Shown here piece by piece: positions 1-5,207 of a stretch of 5,282 bases of DNA. The notes below the pieces were generated by a model, which worked only from the letters and a program-made list of their open reading frames with translations, had not been told where the DNA came from and did no database searches. Position 1 is the stretch's first letter. The number at the start of each line of letters is the position of its first letter. The position numbers and the translations under genes were made by a program. Origin of the DNA: Actinomyces viscosus (GTDB lineage: Bacteria; Bacteroidota; Bacteroidia; Flavobacteriales_D; Crocinitomicaceae). The stretch covers positions 1-5,282 of the forward strand of contig CALPVI020000156.1 in assembly GCA_943326975.2 (NCBI GenBank), written 5' to 3'.

Positions 1-34
1 CAACAACTTGTACAGTAATTTTTTCTAATCTCAT
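1..34 (-). CDS. Partial SRPBCC/AHSA1-like protein, N-terminus only
   Basis: Reading the minus strand leftward from 34 gives an ATG and ten further sense codons (MRLEKITVQVV) before the window ends, so only the N-terminus is present. The EKITVQV start is typical of SRPBCC/AHSA1 (activator of Hsp90 ATPase homologue 1-like) proteins, small helix-grip-fold domains that bind hydrophobic ligands, whose first beta strand is usually followed by a VNAP-like turn. The ATG shares its A with the TAA stop of the upstream VOC gene (TAATG), a classic arrangement for translational coupling, which supports a real gene although only 34 bases are visible. VOC and SRPBCC genes are often neighbours in Bacteroidota. 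The family call rests on 11 residues plus context and is tentative. Confidence 0.55.
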   Translation of the reverse strand, partial: MRLEKITVQVV

Positions 35-501
35 TATTTATATTTTTCTGTTGCAGTTCTAAGTTTTTCAATTTCTAATTTTTCCATTTGTAACATGGCT
101 TGTATCCCTTCGGGAAATCGAATGAATTCTCCTAAATTTGTTGGAACAACTTGCCAAGAAAGACCAAATTGATCCGTTAACCAACCACATTTATTTGGTT
201 TACCGTTTTCAAGTAATTTGTTCCAATAGTAGTCAATTTCTTCTTGTGATTTGCATGAAATGAAAAAAGAAACCGCTGGTGTAAATGTATATGTAGGACC
301 ACCATTTATTGCATTGAATCTTTGACCATTCATTTCAAATGAAGCCCCAAAAACTTTTCTTAGTTCTCCTTCGCCTATTGTTTGGATAGAGTTTAATTTA
401 AAATTTTTAAAAATTGATTCGTAAAATTTAATCGCACTTTCTAAATTATTATCAAACCAAAGAAAAGGGATAATTGAATTTGTTGCATCTTTTATGTCCA
501 T
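34..501 (-). CDS. VOC family protein, PhnB-like (glyoxalase/bleomycin-resistance fold)
   Basis: A 155-residue cytoplasmic protein of the PhnB-like branch of the vicinal oxygen chelate superfamily. Seen in the sequence: PFLWFD at 12-17, FYESIF at 26-31, NGQRFNAINGGP at 58-69, a CKSQEEIDYYW segment near 83-93, CGWLTDQFGLSWQVVP at 105-120 and AMLQMEKLEI at 135-144, all in the order expected for this family. Such proteins are often labelled '3-demethylubiquinone-9 3-methyltransferase' in databases, but they lack a SAM-binding methyltransferase fold and the name should not be taken as function; the true substrate is unknown. The stretch between VVPTNLGEF and QAMLQM looks shorter than in many relatives, which commonly carry an acidic DPD-like loop there. 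The start MDIKDATNSI is the first ATG and places the domain correctly. The gene diverges from the porin (44-base gap) and is coupled by TAATG to the next gene at the left edge, so the two are probably one operon. Confidence 0.9.
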   Translation of the reverse strand: MDIKDATNSIIPFLWFDNNLESAIKFYESIFKNFKLNSIQTIGEGELRKVFGASFEMNGQRFNAINGGPTYTFTPAVSFFISCKSQEEIDYYWNKLLENGKPNKCGWLTDQFGLSWQVVPTNLGEFIRFPEGIQAMLQMEKLEIEKLRTATEKYK

Positions 502-519
502 ATCGATAAATATATTTAA

Positions 520-527
520 TATATTTG
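520..527 (+). promoter_or_regulatory. Candidate -7 element for the porin gene
   Basis: TATATTTG matches the Bacteroidota -7 consensus TAnnTTTG exactly and sits 18 bases before the porin ATG at 546, giving a short 5' leader of roughly 12-15 bases. No clear -33 TTTG was seen at the usual distance, and the region is very AT-rich, so chance matches are likely. On the other strand TATATTTA (one mismatch) at 510-517 could serve the VOC gene. Confidence 0.4.
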
Positions 528-545
528 AATTTAAATTAGAATACT

Positions 546-1643
546 ATGAGAAAATCAATTACCCTATTTTTATTTACACTGAATTTATTAATCACTTTCG
601 CTCAAAACGATAGTAGCCTTATTAATTCTAATAATGAACAAGAAATTAAGTTTAGTGGTTACATAGAAACTTACTATTCATATGATATAAACAATCCTTC
701 AAATCATCAAAAATCAAATTACATCTATTCTCATAATAGAACAAATGAATTTAATTTAAATCTTGGGTTTATAAAAGCAGCGTATTCGTCAAAAAAAGTA
801 AAAGCAAATTTAGCTTTGATGGCAGGTACTTATTCAAATGCAAATTTAGCAGCTGAAGATGGTGTATTAAAGAATATTTATGAAGCGAATATAGCAGTAA
901 AACTTAGTAAAAATTCAGAAACATATGTTGAAACAGGTGTTTTCTCATCACATATTGGATTTGAAAGTGCGATAAGTAAAGATTGTTGGACACTAACTAG
1001 AAGTATTTTTGCTGAAAATTCTCCATATTATGAATGTGGTATTCGTTTAAATCATACTTCAAAAAATGAAAAATGGTTTGTGAGTGGTTTATTGTTAAAT
1101 GGCTGGCAACATATAAATAGAAAAGACGGTAATAATGCATTAGCATTAGGCCATCAATTAACATGGAAACCTTCTGAAAAAGTAATGATTAATAGTAGTT
1201 CTTTTGTTGGAAGTGATACTCCTGATACAAATAGAATGATGCGTTATTTTCATAATTTTTATGGTCAATTTCAAGTTTTTAAAAATGTAGGTTTACAAAT
1301 AGGTTTGGATTATGGTATACAACAAAAATTAAAAAATAGTTCAAGCTATTCTTCTTGGTATGCTCCTGTTGGTATTTTACGAATTAAAGCATCTGAAAAT
1401 ATTAATCTTTCATTGAGAACTGAAATGTATGTAGATAAAGATCAGGTAATGGTAACTACAGGGACAACAAATGGATTTCAAATTGCTGGTATTTCATTAG
1501 GTTTTGATTACAAGATTTCTGAAAATGCCGTTTGGAGAATTGAAGGAAGGGAATTAGCTGTTAAAGATCAATTATTTAACTTAGGTAATAAATCTTTTGG
1601 TAAAAATTATACTTTTACAACTTCATTTGCAGTTTCTTTTTAG
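546..1643 (+). CDS. Outer-membrane beta-barrel porin, BBP2-like
   Basis: A 365-residue exported protein. It starts with a signal peptide (MRKS, then a hydrophobic core at about 5-18, with likely cleavage around A19/Q20) followed by a polar Asn/Ser-rich linker. From about residue 35 (FSGYIETYYSYD) it shows alternating hydrophobic/polar beta strands separated by polar turns and ends in Phe (SFAVSF), as expected for a barrel inserted by the BAM machinery. The conserved-looking blocks HNRTNEFNLNLGF (63-75), LMAGTYSNANLAAE (91-104), FSSHIGFESAISKDCWTLTR (133-152), AENSPYYECG (156-165) and LLNGWQ (183-188) are what I associate with the BBP2/OmpL-like beta-barrel porin family of Bacteroidota. The substrate is unknown; no TonB box, plug domain or lipobox is present, so it is not a TonB-dependent receptor or a lipoprotein. 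It is transcribed alone, divergent from the VOC gene and convergent with ispD, with only two bases between the stop codons. The start is fixed by the signal peptide. Confidence 0.85.
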   Translation: MRKSITLFLFTLNLLITFAQNDSSLINSNNEQEIKFSGYIETYYSYDINNPSNHQKSNYIYSHNRTNEFNLNLGFIKAAYSSKKVKANLALMAGTYSNANLAAEDGVLKNIYEANIAVKLSKNSETYVETGVFSSHIGFESAISKDCWTLTRSIFAENSPYYECGIRLNHTSKNEKWFVSGLLLNGWQHINRKDGNNALALGHQLTWKPSEKVMINSSSFVGSDTPDTNRMMRYFHNFYGQFQVFKNVGLQIGLDYGIQQKLKNSSSYSSWYAPVGILRIKASENINLSLRTEMYVDKDQVMVTTGTTNGFQIAGISLGFDYKISENAVWRIEGRELAVKDQLFNLGNKSFGKNYTFTTSFAVSF

Positions 1644-1645
1644 TG

Positions 1646-2296
1646 TTAAAGTATTTCAGCGATTTTTAAATCTATTGGAGAAGTTATTTTGATGTTTTCT
1701 TCATTTCCATCACATAAAAATATTTCAAATCCAGCTTCTTCAACTAAACTTGCATCATCAGTAATTGCATCATGAAATGGAATAGAATATGCTTTTAAAA
1801 TGATGGCTTTTTGAAATATTTGTGGTGTTTGGACACTTACAAATTCATTTCGTTTTACGGCATTTGATTGATTGTTTTTGATTTGTCGCAGTGATTCTTT
1901 AAGCGGTAAAGTTGGGATTGCTGAGCCTTTTTTCTTTGCTAATTCTATCGTTTTGTAAATCGTCTCATTACTTACAAAAGGTCGAACTCCATCATGAATT
2001 GCAATGATATCATTTTCACAATAAGTTAAAGCATTTTTTATTGAGTCATAACGCTCAATACCACCTTCAACCAAATTATGATTGATTTTAAAATTATGTT
2101 TTTCAATTAATTCGTTCCAAAATGAAATCCAGTCAGATGGTAAAGTGATTATAATTTGACAATTTGCATCAAATTCATAAAAACGTTGAATCGTTTGCAT
2201 CAATATCGGAATTCCTTTTACTTCTATAAATTGCTTCGGTATTGAACTACCCATTCGTTTACCAATCCCGCCTGCTGTTATGATTACTGAGAACAT
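1646..2296 (-). CDS. ispD: 2-C-methyl-D-erythritol 4-phosphate cytidylyltransferase
   Basis: IspD transfers CMP from CTP to 2-C-methyl-D-erythritol 4-phosphate, giving CDP-methylerythritol plus pyrophosphate, the third step of the MEP (non-mevalonate) isoprenoid pathway in the cytoplasm. The 216-residue length is close to the family norm of about 220-240. Visible motifs: the N-terminal nucleotide-binding loop AGGIGKRMGSSIPKQF (8-23), GGIERYDSIKNAL (78-90), HDGVRPF (101-107; the Asp is in the metal/CTP-binding position), PLKESLRQ (131-138), SVQTPQIF (154-161), TDDASLVEEAG (179-189) and the C-terminal NIKITSPIDLKIAE (201-214). These occur in the same order as in E. coli IspD and all key residues look intact. 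The start MFSVIITAGG puts the first beta strand at the very N-terminus, as usual. There is no Shine-Dalgarno, only an A/T-rich leader. IspF is not adjacent, so this is not an ispDF pair or fusion. Confidence 0.96.
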   Translation of the reverse strand: MFSVIITAGGIGKRMGSSIPKQFIEVKGIPILMQTIQRFYEFDANCQIIITLPSDWISFWNELIEKHNFKINHNLVEGGIERYDSIKNALTYCENDIIAIHDGVRPFVSNETIYKTIELAKKKGSAIPTLPLKESLRQIKNNQSNAVKRNEFVSVQTPQIFQKAIILKAYSIPFHDAITDDASLVEEAGFEIFLCDGNEENIKITSPIDLKIAEIL

Positions 2297-2304
2297 ATTT
2301 ATTG

Positions 2305-2329
2305 AGAAATTAGATTTTTAGAAATTAGA
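2305..2329. repeat. Short direct repeat in the ispD leader
   Basis: AGAAATTAGA occurs twice, at 2305-2314 and 2320-2329 (15-base period), 9-33 bases upstream of the ispD start codon. Read on the ispD strand it is TCTAATTTCT repeated. It could be slippage product, part of a dispersed AT-rich repeat, or a pair of half-sites; the sequence does not decide. Confidence 0.5.
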
Positions 2330-2366
2330 CCCATTTTACAACTGCGAAACAGAGATTATAGAATCC

Positions 2367-2441
2367 TTTTTTTTGTCTTGCTGAGTAGAAATTATTAAAG
2401 TGAAAATTTAATAATTTCGTATCGAAGTAAGGCAAAAAAAA
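2367..2441. repeat. Long imperfect inverted repeat / hairpin
   Basis: This lies in the 194-base gene-free stretch 2297-2490. Outer arms 2367-2382 and 2426-2441 pair over 16 positions with two T-G pairs (2376/2432 and 2380/2428). An asymmetric internal loop follows (2383-2387 against 2419-2425), then a perfect 12-bp inner stem (GAAATTATTAAA at 2388-2399 with TTTAATAATTTC at 2407-2418) and a seven-base loop (2400-2406). The T-G positions would be G-U wobbles in a plus-strand RNA but A-C mismatches in a minus-strand RNA. Its right end shares the A-run at 2434-2442 with the neighbouring terminator. It may be a non-autonomous palindromic element, a structured RNA, or an ispD leader structure. I do not recognise it as a known family and see no target-site duplication. 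Confidence 0.65.
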
Positions 2442-2470
2442 AGTTGTCAAACAAGTGAATGACAACTTTT
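2434..2470 (-). terminator. Intrinsic terminator after the 63-aa membrane protein gene
   Basis: Read on the minus strand, AAAAGTTGTC (2470-2461) pairs perfectly with GACAACTTTT (2448-2439) around a 12-base loop whose outermost bases can also pair. The 3' arm runs directly into nine T residues in total (2442-2434). Stem plus U-tract is a textbook Rho-independent terminator, starting 20 bases after the stop codon at 2491. It separates this gene, and any read-through from ksgA, from ispD, which therefore probably has its own promoter in 2297-2433. Confidence 0.85.
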
Positions 2471-2490
2471 AAATATTAAAAATCAAATAA

Positions 2491-2682
2491 TTACTTCAAT
2501 TGATTTGGATTGTTTTCAGCTTCTTTATTGAATTTCTTTTGGTATCTTAACCAATAGAATAATCCGAAAAATCCTAAACCTATACAAGAATAGTTAAAGA
2601 TGTTTCCAATGTTATCGTATACCAAGAAGATTGAATTTTGTAATAAATCTCCTAATGCGTAAAATATTTTTGTTGAGCTCAT
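2491..2682 (-). CDS. Small predicted membrane protein, function unknown (possibly DUF6341-like)
   Basis: A 63-residue protein with an amphipathic or hydrophobic N-terminal segment (about 6-22), one clear transmembrane helix at about 28-46 (from NIFNYSC through GLFYWLRY), and a charged, presumably cytoplasmic tail ending NNPNQLK. The Lys/Arg cluster right after the helix (RYQKKFNK) fits an N-out/C-in orientation by the positive-inside rule. The YWLRYQKKFN block resembles, from memory, short single-helix proteins of Flavobacteriales (DUF6341-type, sometimes wrongly named uracil phosphoribosyltransferase because of gene neighbourhood); this assignment is uncertain. It has no catalytic motif. Support for a real gene: ordinary amino-acid composition, an ATG start, a strong terminator 20 bases downstream and a candidate promoter upstream. 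It lies 56 bases downstream of ksgA on the same strand, so it may also receive read-through from that operon. Confidence 0.75.
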   Translation of the reverse strand: MSSTKIFYALGDLLQNSIFLVYDNIGNIFNYSCIGLGFFGLFYWLRYQKKFNKEAENNPNQLK

Positions 2683-2701
2683 GTTTCAAACTTTAATGAT
2701 A

Positions 2702-2709
2702 CAAAGTAA
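2702..2709 (-). promoter_or_regulatory. Candidate -7 element for the 63-aa membrane protein gene
   Basis: On the minus strand TTACTTTG matches TAnnTTTG at seven of eight positions and ends 20 bases before the ATG at 2682. No convincing -33 element was seen. The 56-base gap to ksgA leaves room for an independent promoter, but the match is weak. Confidence 0.25.
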
Positions 2710-2738
2710 ATAAAAAATTATTAGAATGTTTAAAAAAG

Positions 2739-3539
2739 TTAATTTTTTTCTTTTTCTAATCTAAATTTCTCGATTGCAGTAGTTAATTCGATGAAATCCT
2801 CTACTGATAATCTTTCAGGTCTGAGTGTTAAAAAAGGATGTTCAAAAGTAGGGTCATTTACAACTGATTTAACCGAATTTCGAATTGTTTTTCTTCTTTG
2901 ATTAAACGTCTGTTTTACAACTTGTATAAATAATTTTTCATCACAAGGAAAAGACTCTCTTTGATTACGAGTACAACGAATCACACCAGACTTTACTTTC
3001 GGCGGCGGATTGAAAACATGTTCGTCCACTGTAAAACAATATTCAATATCATAGAATGCTTGTAGTAAAACACTCATTATACCATATGTCTTAGAGCCTG
3101 GCTTTTCGGCAACTCTTAGTGCTACTTCTTTTTGAAACATTCCCATAATTTCAGGGATTTGATTTCTATGATCCAAGCACTTAAATAATATTTGCGATGA
3201 AATGTTATATGGAAAATTTCCAACAACAGCATAAGGTTCATTTCCGAAAAATTGACTCATGTCCAAACGTAGGAAATCACCTTCAATAATTTTACCTTCT
3301 AATTTTGGGTAATTTGCTTTTAAATAAGCAATTGATTCGGTATCAATATCTATAACATGCAAATCAGATTCTTCTCTTTGTAATAAAAATTCAGTTAAAG
3401 CACCCATACCTGGACCAATTTCTAAAACTCGGTTACATCCTTGATGTCCTTTAAATTGTTGAGCGATTTTTAAACAAATATTTTTATCTGTTAAGAAATG
3501 CTGTCCAAGATGTTTTTTTGCTTTTACGTGTTGACTCAT
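2739..3539 (-). CDS. rsmA: 16S rRNA (adenine(1518)-N6/adenine(1519)-N6)-dimethyltransferase
   Basis: RsmA (KsgA) uses SAM to dimethylate two adjacent adenines in the 3'-terminal hairpin (helix 45) of 16S rRNA, a late checkpoint of 30S assembly; its loss gives kasugamycin resistance. The 266-residue length is typical. Seen: the N-terminal KKHLGQHFLTD (8-18), the SAM-binding motif LEIGPGMGALTE (39-50), acidic VIDID (62-66), EGDFL (86-90), the catalytic motif NFPYNIS (108-114), FQKEVALRV (135-143), VFNPPPKVKSGV (175-186) for target-base handling, and the C-terminal helical domain with FNQRRKTIRN (212-221) and RPERLS (240-245). No key residue is missing. The start is fixed by the short basic extension before LGQHF and by the four-base ATGA overlap with the preceding DUF4286 gene, which implies translational coupling. 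There is no Shine-Dalgarno; a run of A precedes the ATG. Confidence 0.97.
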   Translation of the reverse strand: MSQHVKAKKHLGQHFLTDKNICLKIAQQFKGHQGCNRVLEIGPGMGALTEFLLQREESDLHVIDIDTESIAYLKANYPKLEGKIIEGDFLRLDMSQFFGNEPYAVVGNFPYNISSQILFKCLDHRNQIPEIMGMFQKEVALRVAEKPGSKTYGIMSVLLQAFYDIEYCFTVDEHVFNPPPKVKSGVIRCTRNQRESFPCDEKLFIQVVKQTFNQRRKTIRNSVKSVVNDPTFEHPFLTLRPERLSVEDFIELTTAIEKFRLEKEKN

Positions 3540-3853
3540 GCTTTTTTAAATTCTTCGATCACTGATAATGTAGTTCGAAATGCTGCAAATTTACCTGAAT
3601 ATTTTTTAGTATGATCTGCTTGTAATGCAGGGGCAAATTCTTCTTGATATTTATCGTATAATTCTTGAGAAGGAGCTAAATAAGTAATTGCAAAAGTTAA
3701 TCCACCTTCCTCTTCTCCATGAACTCTAGAAATTCTACTTTCAATGAAACAACCTGTTTCTAAAACTTCAGGAATGTGAATTGTTCTCATCCAATTTAAC
3801 CAATCCTCATGTATTTGAGCATCGATACTTACTGTTACATTATATAATACCAT
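3536..3853 (-). CDS. DUF4286 family protein
   Basis: A 105-residue cytoplasmic protein without signal peptide or membrane segment. The opening YNVTVSID (4-11), IHEDWLNWMRTIHIPEVLETG (14-34), an acidic EEEGG turn (47-51) followed by a beta strand (LTFAITYLA), and the closing KKYSGKFAAFRTTL (82-95) match DUF4286 proteins as I know them, common across Bacteroidota. The beta-alpha-beta pattern suggests a ferredoxin-like (dimeric alpha/beta barrel) fold, though the biochemical role is unknown. Its last four bases (ATGA) overlap the ksgA start, so the two are almost certainly co-translated; association with an rRNA methyltransferase is the best hint to its role, but no motif proves one. It lies 57 bases downstream of gatC on the same strand. 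The start ATG follows an A-rich leader typical of the phylum. Confidence 0.92.
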   Translation of the reverse strand: MVLYNVTVSIDAQIHEDWLNWMRTIHIPEVLETGCFIESRISRVHGEEEGGLTFAITYLAPSQELYDKYQEEFAPALQADHTKKYSGKFAAFRTTLSVIEEFKKA

Positions 3854-3878
3854 AATTTTATTTTTTGTTGAATAATTC

Positions 3879-3886
3879 CAAAGTTT
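3879..3886 (-). promoter_or_regulatory. Weak candidate -7 element for the DUF4286-ksgA pair
   Basis: On the minus strand AAACTTTG matches TAnnTTTG at seven of eight positions, 25 bases before the DUF4286 ATG. It would allow this pair to be transcribed independently of gatC. A hairpin immediately upstream (3885-3910) might reduce read-through from gatC. Neither signal is strong. Confidence 0.25.
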
Positions 3887-3910
3887 TAAAAGCTTGTATG
3901 GCTTTTTAAA
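3885..3910 (-). terminator. Weak hairpin after gatC, possible attenuator
   Basis: The arms TTTAAAAGC (3885-3893) and GCTTTTTAAA (3901-3910) are inverted complements with one bulged base and a seven-base loop (3894-3900). It begins directly after the gatC stop codon (3913-3911). On the minus strand the T-run is inside the 3' arm and is followed by A residues, so it lacks a proper U-tract; it may act as a partial terminator or an mRNA end-stabilising structure. Confidence 0.3.
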
Positions 3911-4201
3911 TTATTTATCTAATACTTTTGGAATTCTAAAATAATCTGAGTCTTTTTTAGGAGCGTTTTTAAGCGCTTCTTTTTGAGTAATTGTTTCTGT
4001 AGCGATATCTTCTCTTAATACATTTACTTCATCACTCATGAAAATTAATGGTTCGACATTATCCGTTGGGACTTCTGATAGTGCATCCATAAATGAAATA
4101 ATATTATTCATATCTTCTTTAATAGCCACTTTTTTGTCACCTTCGAATTTTAAACGCGCCAAATGTGCAATATGGTCTACTATTTCGTCTGTAATTTTCA
4201 T
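3911..4201 (-). CDS. gatC: Asp-tRNA(Asn)/Glu-tRNA(Gln) amidotransferase subunit C
   Basis: GatC is the small subunit of the GatCAB complex, which amidates Glu-tRNA(Gln) and/or Asp-tRNA(Asn) in bacteria lacking the direct synthetases; GatC wraps around the GatA-GatB interface and stabilises GatA. The product is 96 residues from the ATG at 4201, the usual length. Seen: HIAHLARL (10-17), the central helix with DMNNIISFMDAL, NVEPLIF (48-54), LREDIA (62-67) and the hallmark C-terminus NAPKKDSDYFRIPKVLD (79-95). An in-frame ATG at 4210 would add only M-I-H; the ATG at 4201 is preferred because the family begins with a short MKIT-like segment before the first helix, and a -7 element at 4222-4229 leaves a short leader either way. 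gatA and gatB are not adjacent, as is common in Bacteroidota. It is divergent from the EamA transporter and leads the same-strand run DUF4286-ksgA. Confidence 0.95.
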   Translation of the reverse strand: MKITDEIVDHIAHLARLKFEGDKKVAIKEDMNNIISFMDALSEVPTDNVEPLIFMSDEVNVLREDIATETITQKEALKNAPKKDSDYFRIPKVLDK

Positions 4202-4213
4202 ATGTATCATTTT

Positions 4214-4221
4214 AATCTTTG
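4214..4221 (+). promoter_or_regulatory. Candidate -7 element of the EamA transporter gene, abutting the gatC promoter
   Basis: AATCTTTG matches TAnnTTTG at seven of eight positions and, with the minus-strand element at 4222-4229, forms a perfect 14-base palindrome ATCTTTGCAAAGAT (4215-4228). Transcription from it would begin around 4225-4228 and leave a leader of about 35-38 bases before the ATG at 4263. A second weak alternative is TAACTTTA at 4250-4257, which would make the mRNA nearly leaderless. Confidence 0.4.
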
Positions 4222-4229
4222 CAAAGATA
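4222..4229 (-). promoter_or_regulatory. -7 promoter element of gatC
   Basis: On the minus strand TATCTTTG matches the Bacteroidota -7 consensus TAnnTTTG perfectly and is followed by CA, the usual initiation context. It ends 20 bases before the preferred gatC ATG (4201) and 11 before the alternative (4210), giving a very short leader. A -33 TTG at the ideal spacing is not evident. Confidence 0.6.
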
Positions 4230-4262
4230 ACAAGAATGCATCAAATTCTTAACTTTATCGAC

Positions 4263-5207
4263 ATGACAAAAGAAACAAAAAGTTGGATATTACTACTAAC
4301 ATTAGCTTGTATATGGGGTAGTTCCTTTATTTTGATAAAAAAAGGCATGTTTACTGATGAACATCAACCTATTTTTTCAGATGTTCAAGTTGGCGCTTTG
4401 AGAATGTTGATTGCGTCTTTTGTTTTACTTCCTTTTGCGCTTAAAAGTTTACGGAAAATTCAAACACTTAAAGAATTAATTTGTTTAGGAATTGCCGGTT
4501 TTACTGGGAATTTTTTTCCTTCTTTCTTGTTTACTTATGCTGAGAACGGTATTTCATCAGGATATGCTGGAATGTTAAATAGTTTTACACCTATCTTTTC
4601 AATAATAATTGGTTTAATTATATTTAAAAATCGAGTCTCTTTTATTCAATTTATTGGTTTGATTATTGGTTCGATAGGTATCGTTTTGTTGATAAATAAT
4701 GCTGGTTCTGATCTGTCAAATTCTACCTTTAAAGGTGATTGGACACATGTTTTAGCAGTTGTATTTGCTACATTTTTTTATGCAGTAAGTTTAAATACAA
4801 TAAAATATACTTTGCAAAAATTTGAAGCGATCGAAATTACATCTTTAGCATTTATGATCATTCTTTTACCTTCATTATTTACAGGATATTCTGCTGGCAC
4901 GATACAAACAATACAAAATAATCCGAATGCTTTAAATGGTTTGCTATATATTTCAATTTTGAGTGTTTTCGGTACAGCTTTAGCGGTCGTTTTATTTAAT
5001 AAGGTGATTGCTTTTTCGTCTATACTTTTTGCAAGTAGTGTAACGTATTTTATTCCAATCGTTGCTGTTTTAATTGGTTTGTCGTTCGGTGAGCAGATAT
5101 CAATAGGTCAGATTGGTGCTATGTTTGTTATTTTGTTTGGTGTATTTGTTGCTAATTACTGGTCTGTTTTGAAAGATAAATTTTATCAAAATAATAAAGG
5201 TTATTAA
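4263..5207 (+). CDS. EamA/DMT-family transporter (two EamA domains)
   Basis: A 314-residue inner-membrane protein of the drug/metabolite transporter superfamily with ten predicted transmembrane helices arranged as two EamA repeats (about 7-145 and 161-300). Seen: WGSSFILIKKG (18-28) in helix 1, the first-repeat block GMLNSFTPIFSIIIGLI (103-119) followed by a helix with IGLIIGSIGIVLL (131-143), and the matching second-repeat block YFIPIVAVLIGLSFGEQ (262-278) followed by IGQIGAMFVILFGV (281-294), with a short polar C-terminal tail. Family members export amino acids, metabolites or drugs; nothing here fixes the substrate. The open frame continues upstream to 4038, but that part is antisense to gatC, so the start is placed at 4263, where MTKETKSW leads directly into helix 1; an ATG at 4236 would add nine residues. 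Composition resembles its neighbours, with no sign of recent transfer. Confidence 0.92.
   Translation: MTKETKSWILLLTLACIWGSSFILIKKGMFTDEHQPIFSDVQVGALRMLIASFVLLPFALKSLRKIQTLKELICLGIAGFTGNFFPSFLFTYAENGISSGYAGMLNSFTPIFSIIIGLIIFKNRVSFIQFIGLIIGSIGIVLLINNAGSDLSNSTFKGDWTHVLAVVFATFFYAVSLNTIKYTLQKFEAIEITSLAFMIILLPSLFTGYSAGTIQTIQNNPNALNGLLYISILSVFGTALAVVLFNKVIAFSSILFASSVTYFIPIVAVLIGLSFGEQISIGQIGAMFVILFGVFVANYWSVLKDKFYQNNKGY

Noticed and set aside
34..501. Annotation of the VOC gene as a 3-demethylubiquinone-9 3-methyltransferase.
   Set aside because: No SAM-binding motif is present; the name is a legacy label for PhnB-like VOC domains.
505..540. Palindromes AAATATATTT (508-517) and AATTTAAATT (528-537) between the VOC and porin genes as operators.
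   Set aside because: They are pure A/T in an extremely AT-rich 44-base gap, where such palindromes are expected by chance.
2351..2375. Possible plus-strand terminator: GATT/AATC stem (2354-2365) followed by eight T.
   Set aside because: The stem is only four base pairs and no plus-strand gene ends nearby. The T-run is better explained as the outer arm of the inverted repeat 2367-2441.
4038..4262. N-terminal extension of the transporter open frame (75 extra codons).
   Set aside because: It is exactly antisense to gatC, a clearly conserved gene, and the family's first helix starts right after the ATG at 4263. The extension is an open-frame artefact.
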